Part shown: positions 1 through 13,000 of the stretch, one piece after another
Layout: the number at the start of each line of letters is the position of its first letter
Position numbering within the stretch: position 1 is the stretch's first letter
Assembly (NCBI GenBank): GCA_947652605.1
Contig: OX393577.1
Location: 47,095,494-47,159,493 of the forward strand
DNA: 64,000 nucleotides
Origin: Elmis aenea
Lineage: Eukaryota > Arthropoda > Insecta > Coleoptera > Elmidae
Reading direction: 5' to 3'
Made by a program: the position numbers and the translations under genes
Notes under the pieces: generated by a model
Seen by the model: only the letters and a program-made list of their open reading frames with translations
Database searches by the model: none
Told to the model about the DNA's origin: nothing

Positions 1-3000
1 CTCCGTTCGACCCCAGCAATAGATTTTTGAAATAACCTTTGAAAATTCGCCGCCGACGAAGAAACGTGGCCTAAACGATTTTGAGATAGGGGATCGTCTA
101 CTAATTATAAAAGCTACCTTTGGTGTAAATCTGAAGGTGGCAGGGTCCTCCGTTCGAACCCAGCAATAGATTTTTTGAAATAACCTTTGAAAATTCGCCG
201 CCGCCGAAGGAACGTGGCCCTAAACGATTTTGAGATAGGGGATCGTCTACTAATTATAAAAGCTACCTTTGGTGTAAATCTGAAGGTGGCAGGGTCCTCC
301 GTTCGACCCAGCAATAGATTTTTGACATAACCTTTGAAAATTCGCCGCGCCGAAGGAACGTGGCCTAAACGATTTTGAGATAGGGGATCGTCTACTAATT
401 ATAAAAGGTAGATTTGGTGTAAATTTGAAGGTGGCAGGATCCTCCGTTCGACCCAGCAATAGATTTTTGACATAACCTTTGAAAATTCGCCGCCGCCGAA
501 GGAACGTGGCCTAAACGATTTTGAGATAGGGGATCGTCTACTAATTATAAAAGGTACATTTGGTGTAAATTTGAAGGTGGCAGGATCCTCCGTTCGACCC
601 AGCAATAGATTTTTGAAATAATCTTTGAAAATTCGCCGCCGCCGAAGAAACGTGGCCTAAACGATTTTGAGATAGGGGATCGTCTACTAATTATAAAAGC
701 TACCTTCGGTGTAAATTTGAAGGTGGCAGGGTCCTCCGTTCGACCCAGCAATAGATTTTTGAAATAATCTTTGAAAATTCGCCGCCGCCGAAGGAACGTG
801 GCCTAAACGATTTTAAGATAGGGGATCGTCTACTAATTATAAAGGCTACCTTTGGTGTAAATTTGAAGGTGGCAGGATCCTCCGTTCGACCCAGCAATAG
901 ATTTTTGAAATAATCTTTGAAAATTCGCCGCCGCCGAAGGAACGTGGCCTAAACGATTTTGAGATAGGGGATCGTCTACTAATTATAAAAGCTACCTTTG
1001 GTGTAAATTTGAAGGTGGCAGGATCCTCCGTTCGACCCAGCAATAGATTTTTGAAATAATCTTTGAAAATTCGCCGCCGCCGAAGGAACGTGGCCTAAAC
1101 GATTTTGAGATAGGGGATCGTCTACTAATTATAAAAGCTACCTTTGGTGTAAATTTGAAGGTGGCAGGATCCTCCGTTCGACCCAGCAATAGGTTTTTGA
1201 AATAATCTTTGAAAATTCGCCGCCGCCGAAGGAACGTGGCCTAAACGATTTTGAGATAGGGGATCGTCTACTAATTATAAAAGCTACCTTTGGTGTAAAT
1301 CTGAAGGTGGCATGGTCCTCCGTTCGACCCAGCAATAAATTTTTGAAATAATCTTTGAAAATTCGCCGCCGTTGAAGGAACGTGGCCTAAACGATTTTGA
1401 GATAGGGGATCGTCTACTAATTATAAAAGCTTCATTTTGTGTGAATTTGAAGGTGGCAGGGTCCTTCGTTCGACCCAGCAATAGATTTTTGAAATAATCT
1501 TTGAAAATTCGCCGCCGCCGAAGAAACGTGGCCTAAACGATTTTGAGATAGGTGATCGTCTACTAATTATAAAAGCTACCTTTGGTGTAAATCTGAAGGT
1601 GGCAGGGTCCTCCGTTCGACCCAGCAATAGATTTTTGAAATAACCTTTGAAAATTCGCCGCCGACGAAGAAACGTGGCCTAAACGATTTTGAGATAGGGG
1701 ATCGTCTAATAATTATAAAAGCTACCTTTGGTGTAAATCTGAAGGTGGCAGGGTTCTCCGTTCGACCCACCAATAGATTTTTGAAATAATCTTTGAAAAT
1801 TCGCAGCCGCTGAAGAAACGTGGCCTAAACGATTTTGAGATAGGGGATCGTCTACTAATTATAAAAGCTACATTTGGTGTGAATTTGAAGGTGGCAGGGT
1901 CCTCCGTTCGACCCAGCAATAGATTTTTGAAATAATCTTTGAAAATTCGCCGCCGCCGAAGAAACGTGGCCTAAACGATTTTGAGATAGGGGATCGTCTA
2001 CTAATTATAAAAGCTACCTTTGGTGTAAATCTGAAGGTGGCAGGGTCCTCCGTTCGACTCAGCAATAGATTTTTGAAATAACCTTTGAAAATTCGCCGCC
2101 GACGAAGAAACGTGGCCTAAACGATTTTGAGATAGGGGATCGTCTACTAATTATAAAAGCTACCTTTGGTGTAAATCTGAAGGTGGCAGGGTCCTCCGTT
2201 CAACCCAGCAATAGATTTTTGAAATAACCTTTGAAAATTCGCCGCCGCCGAAGGAACGTGGCCTAAACGATTTTGAGATAGGGGATCTACTAATTGAAGA
2301 CCTTGGTGCAAGAAGGGGATATGTGCAAAAATGTAAAAAAAAAAACTTGTACAGAAATGGGTTTTAAAATATGCGCTTTTCATATGGTGCAAATGTGGGA
2401 TAAGTAGGGCTTATAGAAATTATTTTTCTAAGCCCTACTTATCCCACATTTACACCATATGAAAAGCGCAAATTTTAAAATCCATTTCTGTACAAGTCTT
2501 ATTTTTTTACTTTTTTGCACATATCCCCTTCTTGCATCAAGGTCTTCAATTATAAAAGCTACCTTTGGTGTAAATCTGAAGGTGGCAGGGTCCTTCGTTC
2601 GACCCAGCAATAGATTTTTGACATAACCTTTGAAAATTCGCCGCCGCCGAAGAAACGTGGCCTAAACGATTTTGAGATAGGGGATCGTCTACTAATTATA
2701 AAAGCTACATTTGGTGTAAATCTGAAGGTGGCAGGGTCCTCCGTTCGACCCAGCAATAGATTTTTGACATAACCTTTGAAAATTCGCCGCCGCCGAAGGA
2801 ACGTGGCCTAAACGATTTTGAGATAGGGGATCGTCTACTAATTATAAAAGGTACATTTGGTGTAAATTTGAAGGTGGCAGGATCCTCCGTTCGACCCAGC
2901 AATAGATTTTTGAAATAATCTTTGAAAATTCGCCGCCGCCGAAGAAACGTGGCCTAAACGATTTTGAGATAGGGGATCGTCTACTAATTATAAAAGCTAC

Positions 3001-4640
3001 ATTTGGTGTGAATTTGAAGATGGCAGGGTCCTCCGTTCGACCCAGCAATAGATTTTTGAAATAATCTTTGAAAATTCGCCGCCGCCGAAGAAACGTGGCC
3101 TAAACGATTTTGAGATAGGGGATCGTCTATCAATTATAAAAGCTACCTTTGGTGTAAATCTGAAGGTGGCAGGGTCCTCCGTTCGACCCAGCAATAGATT
3201 TTTGAAATAACCTTTGAAAATTCGCCGCCGACGAAGAAACGTGGCCTAAACGATTTTGAGATAGGGGATCGTCTACTAATTATAAAAGCTACCTTTGGTG
3301 TAAATCTGAAGGTGGCAGGGTCCTCCGTTCGACCCAGCAATAGATTTTTGAAATAACCTTTGAAAATTCGCCGCCGCCGAAGGAACGTGGCCTAAACGAT
3401 TTTGAGATAGGGGATCGTCTACTAATTATAAAAGCTACCTTTGGTGTAAATCTGAAGGTGGCAGGGTCCTCCGTTCGACCCAGCAATAGATTTTTGACAT
3501 AACCTTTGAAAATTCGCCGCCGCCGAAGGAACGTGGCCTAAACGATTTTGAGATAGGGGATCGTCTACTAATTATAAAAGGTAGATTTGGTGTAAATTTG
3601 AAGGTGGCAGGATCCTCCGTTCGACCCAGCAATAGATTTTTGACATAACCTTTGAAAATTCGCCGCCGCCGAAGGAACGTGGCCTAAACGATTTTGAGAT
3701 AGGGGATCGTCTACTAATTATAAAAGGTACATTTGGTGTAAATTTGAAGGTGGCAGGATCCTCCGTTCGACCCAGCAATAGATTTTTGAAATAATCTTTG
3801 AAAATTCGCCGCCGCCGAAGAAACGTGGCCTAAACGATTTTGAGATAGGGGATCGTCTACTAATTATAAAAGCTACCTTCGGTGTAAATTTGAAGGTGGC
3901 AGGGTCCTCCGTTCGACCCAGCAATAGATTTTTGAAATAACCTTTGAAAATTCGCCGCCGACGAAGAAACGTGGCCTAAACGATTTTGAGATAGGGGATC
4001 GTCTACTAATTATAAAAGCTACCTTTGGTGTAAATCTGAAGGTGGCAGGGTCCTCCGTTCGACCCAGCAATAGATTTTTGAAATAACCTTTGAAAATTCG
4101 CCGCCGCCGAAGGAACGTGGCCTAAACGATTTTGAGATAGGGGATCGTCTACTAATTATAAAGGCTACCTTTGGTGTAAATCTGAAGGTGGCAGGGTCCT
4201 CCGTTCGACCCAGCAATAGATTTTTGAAATAATCTTTGAAAATTCGCCGCCGCCGAAGAAACGTGGCCTAAACGATTTTGAGATAGGGGATCGTCTACTA
4301 ATTATAAAAGGTACATTTGGTGTAAATTTGAAGGTGGCAGGGTCCTCCGTTCGACCCAGCAATAGATTTTTGAAATAACCTTTGAAAATTCGCCGCCGCC
4401 GAAGAAACGTGGCCTAAACGATTTTGAGATAGGGGATCGTCTACTAATTATAAAAGGTACATTTGGTGTAAATTTGAAGGTGGCAGGGTCCTCCGTTCGA
4501 CCCAGCAATAGATTTTTGAAATAATCTTTGAAAATTCGCCGCCGCCGAAGAAACGTGGCCTAAACGATTTTGAGATAGGGGATCGTCTACTAATTATAAA
4601 AGGTACATTTGGTGTAAATTTGAAGGTGGCAGGGTCTTTT
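1..4640. repeat. 146-bp satellite array, about 30 monomers
   Basis: Head-to-tail monomers of about 146 bp fill the left edge and run off the window. Each carries the blocks cctccgttcgacccagcaat, gaaaattcgccgccgccgaa and ggggatcgtctactaattat. Monomers differ by scattered substitutions such as gaagaaacg versus gaaggaacg, and some variant types recur at intervals, which suggests higher-order exchange. The array ends sharply near 4640 in unrelated sequence. A 65-residue minus-strand frame recurs in every monomer, but 146 is not a multiple of 3, so it is a by-product of the repeat and not a gene. Confidence 0.97.
2296..2547. mobile_element. 252-bp foldback MITE inside the satellite
   Basis: The satellite is interrupted by a near-perfect inverted repeat beginning GAAGACCTTGGTGCAAGAAG and ending with its complement. 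Arms are about 115 bp around a short AT-rich centre. AATT flanks both sides where ordinary monomers have one AATT (ctaattataaa), so a 4-bp target duplication is likely. No coding capacity. Confidence 0.85.
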
Positions 4641-4921
4641 GTTAAAATTTGACAATTGGGCTTCCGCCTCCGGGGGTGGCCAATATTTTTTTAACATGAT
4701 GGGCATATAGAGGCTGTGAATTTATAGCTACCCTGCAAAAATGAAGGTTTTGCCTTTTGTTTTAACGGTGATATTTAATATTGCCAATTTTTATTGCTAA
4801 AGTAACGCGGGTGAATATAAGTACCATTGTTTTTTCCGCTAATTTCGCTATTATCTCAAATTTACTATATTTCTGGTTCACTTTCTGATAAACTTCACGA
4901 CTGTGAAATGCCTAATGGGAC
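4641..4921. other. Unassigned AT-rich DNA between satellite and foldback element
   Basis: About 280 bp of unique-looking AT-rich sequence after the last satellite monomer. I see no exon, no prophenoloxidase C-terminal motif and no clear repeat end. Confidence 0.5.
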
Positions 4922-6410
4922 TATACAAGGTGGTGCTTTTTTCGATGCTCACCATTGCTATCTTGGAAACGGTAAGAGATACAAGGTCGGTTAAATTAGA
5001 GAAAAGTTGCACACTTTTATGGCGATTAAGAATCTGAAAAGAAATCCTGGATATTTTGATTCGTTTTTGATTTATTACGAAAAAACTGAAAAATGTGATT
5101 TTAGAAAAATATTATTATCTTCCCTACCATTGACCTCATTTCATTTAAACTTGGTAACTTTATGTTTTTCCGCCCTGGGTTTGATGACGTCAACAGAAAT
5201 TTCCTAAGCCTTCTACATTTCAAGTTGCGATAGTCAACTTTTTTATTTCTTATGGCCGCCATATTGGATTTTTACACCATCAGACAGACAAAAAAATTAG
5301 CTTTTCAGATTGGTAACCAAAATACTTTTTTCTTTTAAAAAACTTGTTGAAATTTAAAAATTTGTATAAATAATCTATAAAATCGTGAATGTATTGAAAA
5401 ACAATTGAAACTATGATGCAAATAAAAGACAGAACGTTTTATTAATCTAATGATAACGAAATTAAGGTTGTTGGAAACATATTTAGAAGATATGTTAGGC
5501 GAATTGCCATTATTAACAATTCAAAATCATCAGTAGTTTCAGCAAGGAGCTGGTCATCACAACGCCCGCTTTGTAAAAGGATATTAAATTAGATGTACGC
5601 TTTCAAAATTCATGACTTGGTACGTTTGGTCCTGTTCATTGGCCTCCGCGATCGCCATGTTTAACGCCTATGGATTACTTTTACTGATGTTGTTTATGCA
5701 ACCCTAACGGAAAATATGGAACATCTTCGCCGTAAATTCAAAAATTTCGACTTTATTCCGAGACAGACTATTGGACGAAATGAATTTGAGGACTAACCAC
5801 TACATCATACAAAACGGCGCGCACTTTAAACAATTTAAATAATTATTTATCTGGTGTTTTAAATTTATTGTCATTTCGTTATTTTATTAGACCTATAAAA
5901 TGTTGTGTCACTTTTATTTATATTATAATTTCAATTGTTTTTCAATACATTCACGATTTTATAGATTATTTATACAAATTTTCAAATTTCAACAAGTTTT
6001 TTGAAAGAAAAAAGTATTTTGGTTACCAATCTGAAAAGCGAATTTTTTTGTCTGTCTGATGGTGCAAAAATCCAATATGGCGGCCATAAGAAATAAAAAA
6101 GTTGACTATCGCAACTTGCAATCTAGAAGGCTTAGAAAATTTCTGTTGACGTCATCAAACCCAGGACGGTCAAAAACATAAAGTTACCAAGTTTAAATTA
6201 AATGGTAGGGAAGATAATAATATTTTTCTAAAATCACATTTTTCAGTTTTTTTGTAATAAATCAAAAACGAATCAAAATATCCAGGATTTCTTTTCAGAT
6301 TCTTAATCGCCATAAAAATGTGCAACTTTTCTCTAATTTAATCGACCTTGTATCTCTTACCGTTTCCAAGATAGCAATGGTGAGCATCGAAAAAAGCACC
6401 ACCCTGTATA
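4922..6410. mobile_element. Long-TIR element with Tc1/mariner-like transposase relic
   Basis: Left end tatacaaggtggtgc mirrors right end gcaccaccctgtata, with arms of about 490 bp (4922-5412 and 5920-6410). Both arms carry the ggtaagagatacaaggtcg block and its complement. The unpaired centre holds a broken plus-strand transposase tail. The long arms make this a foldback-type derivative. Confidence 0.8.
5555..5815 (+). pseudogene. Transposase C-terminal relic (DDE, mariner-like)
   Basis: At about 5640 the plus strand reads WPPRSPCLTPMDYFY, the signature usually seen as WPPRSPDLTPxDFxLWG near the last catalytic acid of mariner-like transposases. A stop follows. A shifted frame then gives VYATLTENMEHLRRKF, the usual downstream helix. 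The third acidic residue of the signature is Cys here. Stops and frameshifts make it non-functional. Confidence 0.7.
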
Positions 6411-6970
6411 TCCCATAATCAAGAGTAAAATTTGAATTTTTTTTTAAAATATGGCTATATTGAAATCTTGTATAATACACTTATATTAACACAAAAACCA
6501 TAAGAATAAGCAAATTTCACATTCCGCTTAGAAAAAAAAAATCCGTCTTGAAAGGGTTAATATATCGCTTTTTACTAGTAGACCATAGACTAAAATATGA
6601 TAAAGTGGCTTATTGTGATATTACTAGGCTCAATTGCTGTTGTTTTTTAAATATTAATTTTCTTATTAACGTTAACACGTTTGAGAGACTTAACGACAAA
6701 ATTATAAAAATGTATCAATGCACGAGGTTTATTCGGAAAATAATTATTTGCTAATGCACTATTTAGTGTCAGTTTTAAATGAATCTTTAAAATTAAAATA
6801 AAAAACTTAAGGGTTTGTAGATTGCTACAAACAGGTTTTTACAATATCATATACTTTATCGAACATAATAGTTAATAAGCGTGTTACTCGCGACCCAAAA
6901 ATTCGCTATTTATTAACACAAACGATCCGATTAAGATTTAAATAAGTAGAATTATTTAATAATATTTTAC
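6411..6970. other. Prophenoloxidase intron 7 (partial), no exon seen
   Basis: AT-rich sequence between the foldback element and prophenoloxidase exon 7. I find no haemocyanin C-domain motif in any minus-strand frame, so the next coding exon must lie further left or be absent. Confidence 0.5.
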
Positions 6971-7099
6971 CTGATTAACTTGATAACGGGGCAAAGTTGC
7001 TTTAAATTCCTGAAATATATGATCTATGTATCCGTGCCAGGCATAGAAAATGGGATCACGCATTGCTGTAGCAGTATCCCCCATCACAGCAAACGATTC
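6971..7099 (-). CDS. Prophenoloxidase exon 7 (copper B, third ligand)
   Basis: Reads VMGDTATAMRDPIFYAWHGY, with the third copper-B histidine at His405. It ends YQVNQ at a GTAAAA donor. This is the last coding exon in the window; no stop codon for the gene is seen. Confidence 0.93.
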
Positions 7100-10000
7100 C
7101 TACAAAAAAAAATTGCAACATAATAAAATAAAACATAACGAATATAGTCTTACTAAATGTCTGTTCTCTGGATCATGCATAAATCCAACAAATATATGTC
7201 CCAAATTGTGTAGACTGCCATAATATGACGGATTAGGAGACAGACTATTTGACTCGATGACATTAGCCAATAAATCAATTCCTTCAAACTCCGTCAATGG
7301 TATTCGTTTACCCTGAGCCTAAAAGAAAAACGATGCAATTTTTTTTTCATTTTGCATTTAAATCTCTTACATCCGTAACAAATCCCAAATGAATAGCGTC
7401 AAATATTCGGTTTTTCCATATTTCCATATCATTTACATCCTGATGAATCCTGTCTTCATCACGGCTTAGGTTTTTTAGCGTTGAATTTGCTGATCGTCCA
7501 GGCCATCCTCGGCTACTAACCGTACTGTTAAGCTTGGGAAAATAGGCTTGAGCTATGGGTTCACGCCAGTTGATAAAACGTTGAACTCTGGACATATTAT
7601 TACAAAGCCGTTCGAAATCGTACCTGTATTGAAAATGTGTTTTAAAAAGAACAAATTTTACATCAAAATAGAAAAATGTATGTCAAAGTGTATACGATAT
7701 TATTTTCACGCAGAAATGTATGGCTGTTCAAGCCAATTAAAAGTGTTTATTCTGATACTACTCGTATTAGACTTCAAATCGAAATTGCATGATTATATTT
7801 ATATGGTAGGTATATAAAAATTGTCCCTAATATAACTACAAATTTGATTACCGCACCTTATACAGCGCCATTTAAAAAATCTGCAACAAATGAAAAAGTT
7901 TATTGTAATTGATTTTTTGTAACTCTTCAAAAGGGACACAACTCTTAAAATTATTTCTAAAATTGCTAAAATCTAGTGTTATACAAATAACGTCCTCAGA
8001 AAGGAGTTTTTCGGCTTTAAAAAGGTTACGATCTAATATGACACAAGAACGTTTAACAGGATTGGCCATATTCATAGAGATATAGATGTCAACATAGACA
8101 ATATAATAAATACATTTGGAGCCAAATGTAGAAAACTTAATTTTATTGTATCATTTTTTAAAAGCCGAACCGTATATTTACTATCGCTTACAATTAAATA
8201 AAGTATTTTTTGTTTTAATAGAATTAGTTTTAGTTCAATGTATTATTGCCTATAAAACTGTACATTACAAAAATAGTCATATTTATTCTACACTTTCCGT
8301 ATACTTTTAGCCATTGGCCTGTTTTTCATTTGAAAAATTGATAATTACTATTATTAAGGGGCGAAGCGAAACAAGTGCTGATTAAAGTTGAGAGGAAAAA
8401 AAAACAGCGGAGGTCAATTCGCAAGAGCCCACTGAAAGTTTTAATAACCCCCCCCCCTAAGATGGAGGGCTGGATCCGCCCTTCCCTGTATAATCCTGCT
8501 TTGGTATGCCCCATACACAAACATATAAAAATATGTACATCCATGTCAAACTAATAAATAATAATACCTAGCCACAATTTGTTGATGCATGTAATAAAAC
8601 ATTTCACCGCGTCTATTTTTTGCAACGATTTCTCTAGGTCCCCCAACAGGATAAATTAAATGCCAATGCCAGTGATGAAGGTTGATACCCAGGTCTTCAC
8701 GAAAATATGCCACTCTTTGTTCCGGTTCGAAATTAGAAGCCGTGAACTCTCGAGGAATTTCCGTTGGTATCTGAAATGTGTTAAATAAAATCAATACATA
8801 ATCTAAAGCAAAAATATGCATCTCCAACAAAAATTTTTATTTCGACGAATTCGAGAAAGCGTTAAATAGTAAAAAGTTTTATGTCGTGATCTTTAATATT
8901 TATTGACCTTTCTCGTTAAGCTAGAAGTTTTACAAATTTGTTTAGCCATATATGAGTTAGTTTCTTTGTTAAAAAGTATAAGTATTGATATTTACGATAA
9001 TTCCACTACTGTCAATATTGTCTGGGATAATACCATAAACGGTTAAAATGGCCCGGCCAAATTTTGATTTGCATTGATAATTCCACTACAACTACAGTCA
9101 ATTTCTCATAAATTGTTATGAACCAACAACTTGCGTCAAATTAAAATTTGACCGGCCAACATTAACCTCTTATGGTATTAACCCCAATATATATTTTTTT
9201 GCTTTAATATTAATTCAATTAAAAAATTTGGGCATTTAAAGTCACTTCACAAGTTTAAACAAATCATATCAAAATTACACTGAATATTCCACTCATAACC
9301 AGGGACTGAGAACGGAACGAAAACGAAAACTTTAAACGAAATTAACCGAAATTTTTTTAAGAACGAAAACGAAACCGAAAACGAAATTATTATTTTTCGT
9401 TCAAGAACGAAAACGAAATAAATATTTTCAAAAACCGGTTTTAACCGGTTTTGTCGCTATTTCAATTTTATTTGTTAAACACAAACGCGAATTTACCTTC
9501 TGTGCTGGGGAGAGACTCCACGAGGTAGTAAAAAATCTCACTTGAAATAAGTGAGCTTCACTTTTCTCCATATAGTTACGTGAATATGTATTAACAACTT
9601 TATTGTCTATACTTGCAATTTCGTGTAACACGGTACAGATATTTTCTATTTCTAATTTGTTTTTTAGATCATCAATATAGAATATACACTTGATTGGATA
9701 TATATTATCAATGTGTATGTTTTATTTGCGTTTAGACATAATAATAGTACTTCTAAAATTTATTCTTACTTCGAAAAGGACTAATGTAAAAAAAGATTTA
9801 TTGGAAGATGTGTTACTAGTAAGATTTAACGGAATGTGAAAATGTATATTGTATGGTATGTACAAACTATAAAGTTAAAGTATATTTCAAGTTAATATAC
9901 GTTTTTTTTAAATATCTTTTTTATTTATAACATTTAGTAAATTATCCACTTGAATTCATTCTTTTGTCTTTTTAAATAATTACAGCAGGATCTTATTTAA

Positions 10001-13000
10001 TTCAAATGCATAGATTTTTAGTACTAAAACAAATTTAAAACAGCACTTGCTATATTTCATATTTTTAGATAAAGATCGTGTGTCTAATTTAACCTAATCA
10101 CGTTGTGTTTTTGCACCTTACGGGTGTTAAACTTAATGAAATGGTTAAATGTTAATGTGTTTAACGATTTGGTAAATTTATTAATATGGCGATGGTTCGC
10201 CAGTCTAAAATATGCTGTCCGTGAGCATCAAACCCCATCGTCATCGTTTATATTTTAGTTGAGACGCAAATATTGTTATCGTATTTATAGAGGGTTGAAG
10301 TGACTAGAAAAAAAATTGATTTTTTGACGACAAAAAAATATTGTAAAACCGGTTTTAACCGTTATTATTTCGGTTCACGAAAACGAAAAAAGAATGTTTT
10401 CGGTTAGAACGAAAAGAACGAAAACGATATACTATATTTCGTTTTCGTTCCGAACAGAAACGAACGGAATTTTTTTCGTCTTTAGTCCCTGCTCATAACA
10501 TAAGTAACCAATCAAAACATTCTATTCAGCCAATAAGACACGACTCTCGCTGAAGACACCGCAAGTTGAGGTGTCTCAGCGAAAACACCATGACTAGGTC
10601 TATTTTTCACAGTAGGCCTCCTTAGTTACGCTTAGTTACACACACGGTCTACTACACAGGTTCGGAAACTCCCATATAAAACCGACTGAGGCCGGTAACT
10701 AGTTCCGTAAATTATCCCACAGATGGCGATAAGTCTAAGAACCGTTCGCCAAAAATTATCGCTAGATAGCGATAAGTCCAAGAACCGGTTCGTGCACAAG
10801 ATTTTGACAGTCAGCAAGATTTATAAGCTCTCGCTTAAAAAATTCAAATTTAATCAATCAGATGACGTACATAAAAATGTTTTAACCGAATTTTTAAGTC
10901 AGTTTTGTTCAAAATGTGTTCTTAAACATAATCGCCATCTAACGGATTTTTATGGCGAATGGTTCTTAGACTTATCGCCACCTAGCGGAAATTTATGTCG
11001 AAAAGTTCCAGATTTTTTGACAGGCTTCCTAACCTGTGTAGTAGACCGTGGTTACACATAAACATGTCAATTAAATTTGTCAAAATGACTACAAGCGGTC
11101 GTTTTTCTTCGTTTAATATACATTGAAAAAAATATATATACAAATAAATATAATACCTAACTTATTTACCTATCTGTGATTTAATTAATTAATTAACAAA
11201 TATACAGGGTGCACCACGACCCTGAGATTCTTCGATAGCTAATTTATTAATGAAAATATCAAAAAATATTTAATACAAATATTGTGCGAATTTATTTTCT
11301 TCATAACCTAAAATTATTTTCAAATGTACAGGGCGTTTCGTTTGAGCGGCACATATAAAAATGTAATTTTTTTAAATAAAACACCCTGTATATTTTTACT
11401 GAAACCGCAGACAAATAGTAACCGTCATTTGACATTTAATTAGTTGTTTTTTGTTTTTATTTTCATAGATAGCTTGATAAGTGATGGGTAAAATACGATT
11501 TTTCTTCATTTTTTGACTTATTTATAAAAATAGATATAGCAAGTAGTATCTCATTGAAAAGAGAGAAAAAACACATTTAACTATTCCATGGCAACTTCGC
11601 GGCCCATAAGAAAAAATGAAATTAGGGGTAATATCCCGAAAATGGTAAGTGTTAAAATAATCTAAAATAATAGTTACATTTTTCATTAAAAAGTACCTTA
11701 ACAAAGTACAAATAAAATTGTTCTAACGATTAAGACAAAAAAGTTATGAGAGAAAAAAGAAATTCGACATTTTCATATTTTTTGCTATAACATCTGAAGC
11801 ACGGGGAATTTTGTACTTTTAAAAATTGATTGTGGCTCTTTTTATACTAAGGAATAATTCATCTAATTTAAACAAACCTGTATCTCTTCTTATAATAAGC
11901 GAGATCCCCATGCTGGAAATGTAATCTGGGACACCCTGTATATTTCGGATGTTACCAAAGCAACAAACTTTTGTCAATAATGTTTCCGGCAAAATAATGT
12001 TCCCTTATTATTTAACTGAAAATAACCCTAGGCCCTAGGGTATTTATTACTGAAGTCATATGGTTGCCAAGTATCAATAAATAAACAAGATTGTCCGTTT
12101 GACGGTATAATTTTTATTCATAACTGACATAAAATAATGCACTTGCAAATAATTAACAGCCGGATAATTGTTGTGCATTTATAATTATTTCTTGTCATTT
12201 TTTCTTTAATTCCCTCGAACGTGCTACTTTAAGGTTAATACACAAGGTATGCCTTGGCTAATTTTTGCAAAAGTCGAATTTTTAGGACCAAAATAAAATG
12301 TGTTTAGCAAAAAAACTTGTATGGCACACATATTCATATAGTCCCAGTTATAATGAACAGCATGGAGATCTCGTTACAGAGCTGATTGATTATCTGGATC
12401 AAAATGATCTATGTTTTAAGAGCAACTGTTCTATGAAAACAATCTTGAAAAAAAAAGTAGATACCTATTTGCGCTATCGATAAAAAACAAAACACATCGA
12501 TATTATTGGGGCACTTTTTGCCTAGATTTGAAATGTATCAACAAATTTTACCTATCTTTCTTTGTTTTTGTTTTCAACATTTTTGCAAATTATAAGCAAA
12601 AATTAAAAAGCTGATGTGTTTTGTTTTTTATTAATAGCGCAAATACTATTATTTTTCTCAAGATTTTTTTTCATAGAACAGTTGCTTTTTAATCATAGAT
12701 TATTTTGACTATTTAACCAACTCTGTATCTCTTACCGTTTACAAGATCCCCACTCTATTCACTATAAGTGTGACATCCTGTATATGAATACACACAAAAA
12801 TTTTATCGGTAAAAATGTTTTCTTTAGGTCTTAAACATTAGATTTATGCAAAAACTAGCGAAGGTATACCTTGTGGGAAATCATGTACATCTCCGCCTAC
12901 AGCAGGGGTGTCAAAATCGCGGCCCACGGGCCGCATGTGGCCCGGCCAATATAACGGCACACAATAATATATAATAAAATAACAAACCGACGCAGAATAA

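Noticed and set aside
114..4508. Thirty near-identical 65-residue minus-strand frames beginning MLGRTEDPATF
   Set aside because: They are translations of the 146-bp satellite. Each frame spans more than one monomer and shifts phase at each unit; no start context, splice signals or separate selection are visible.
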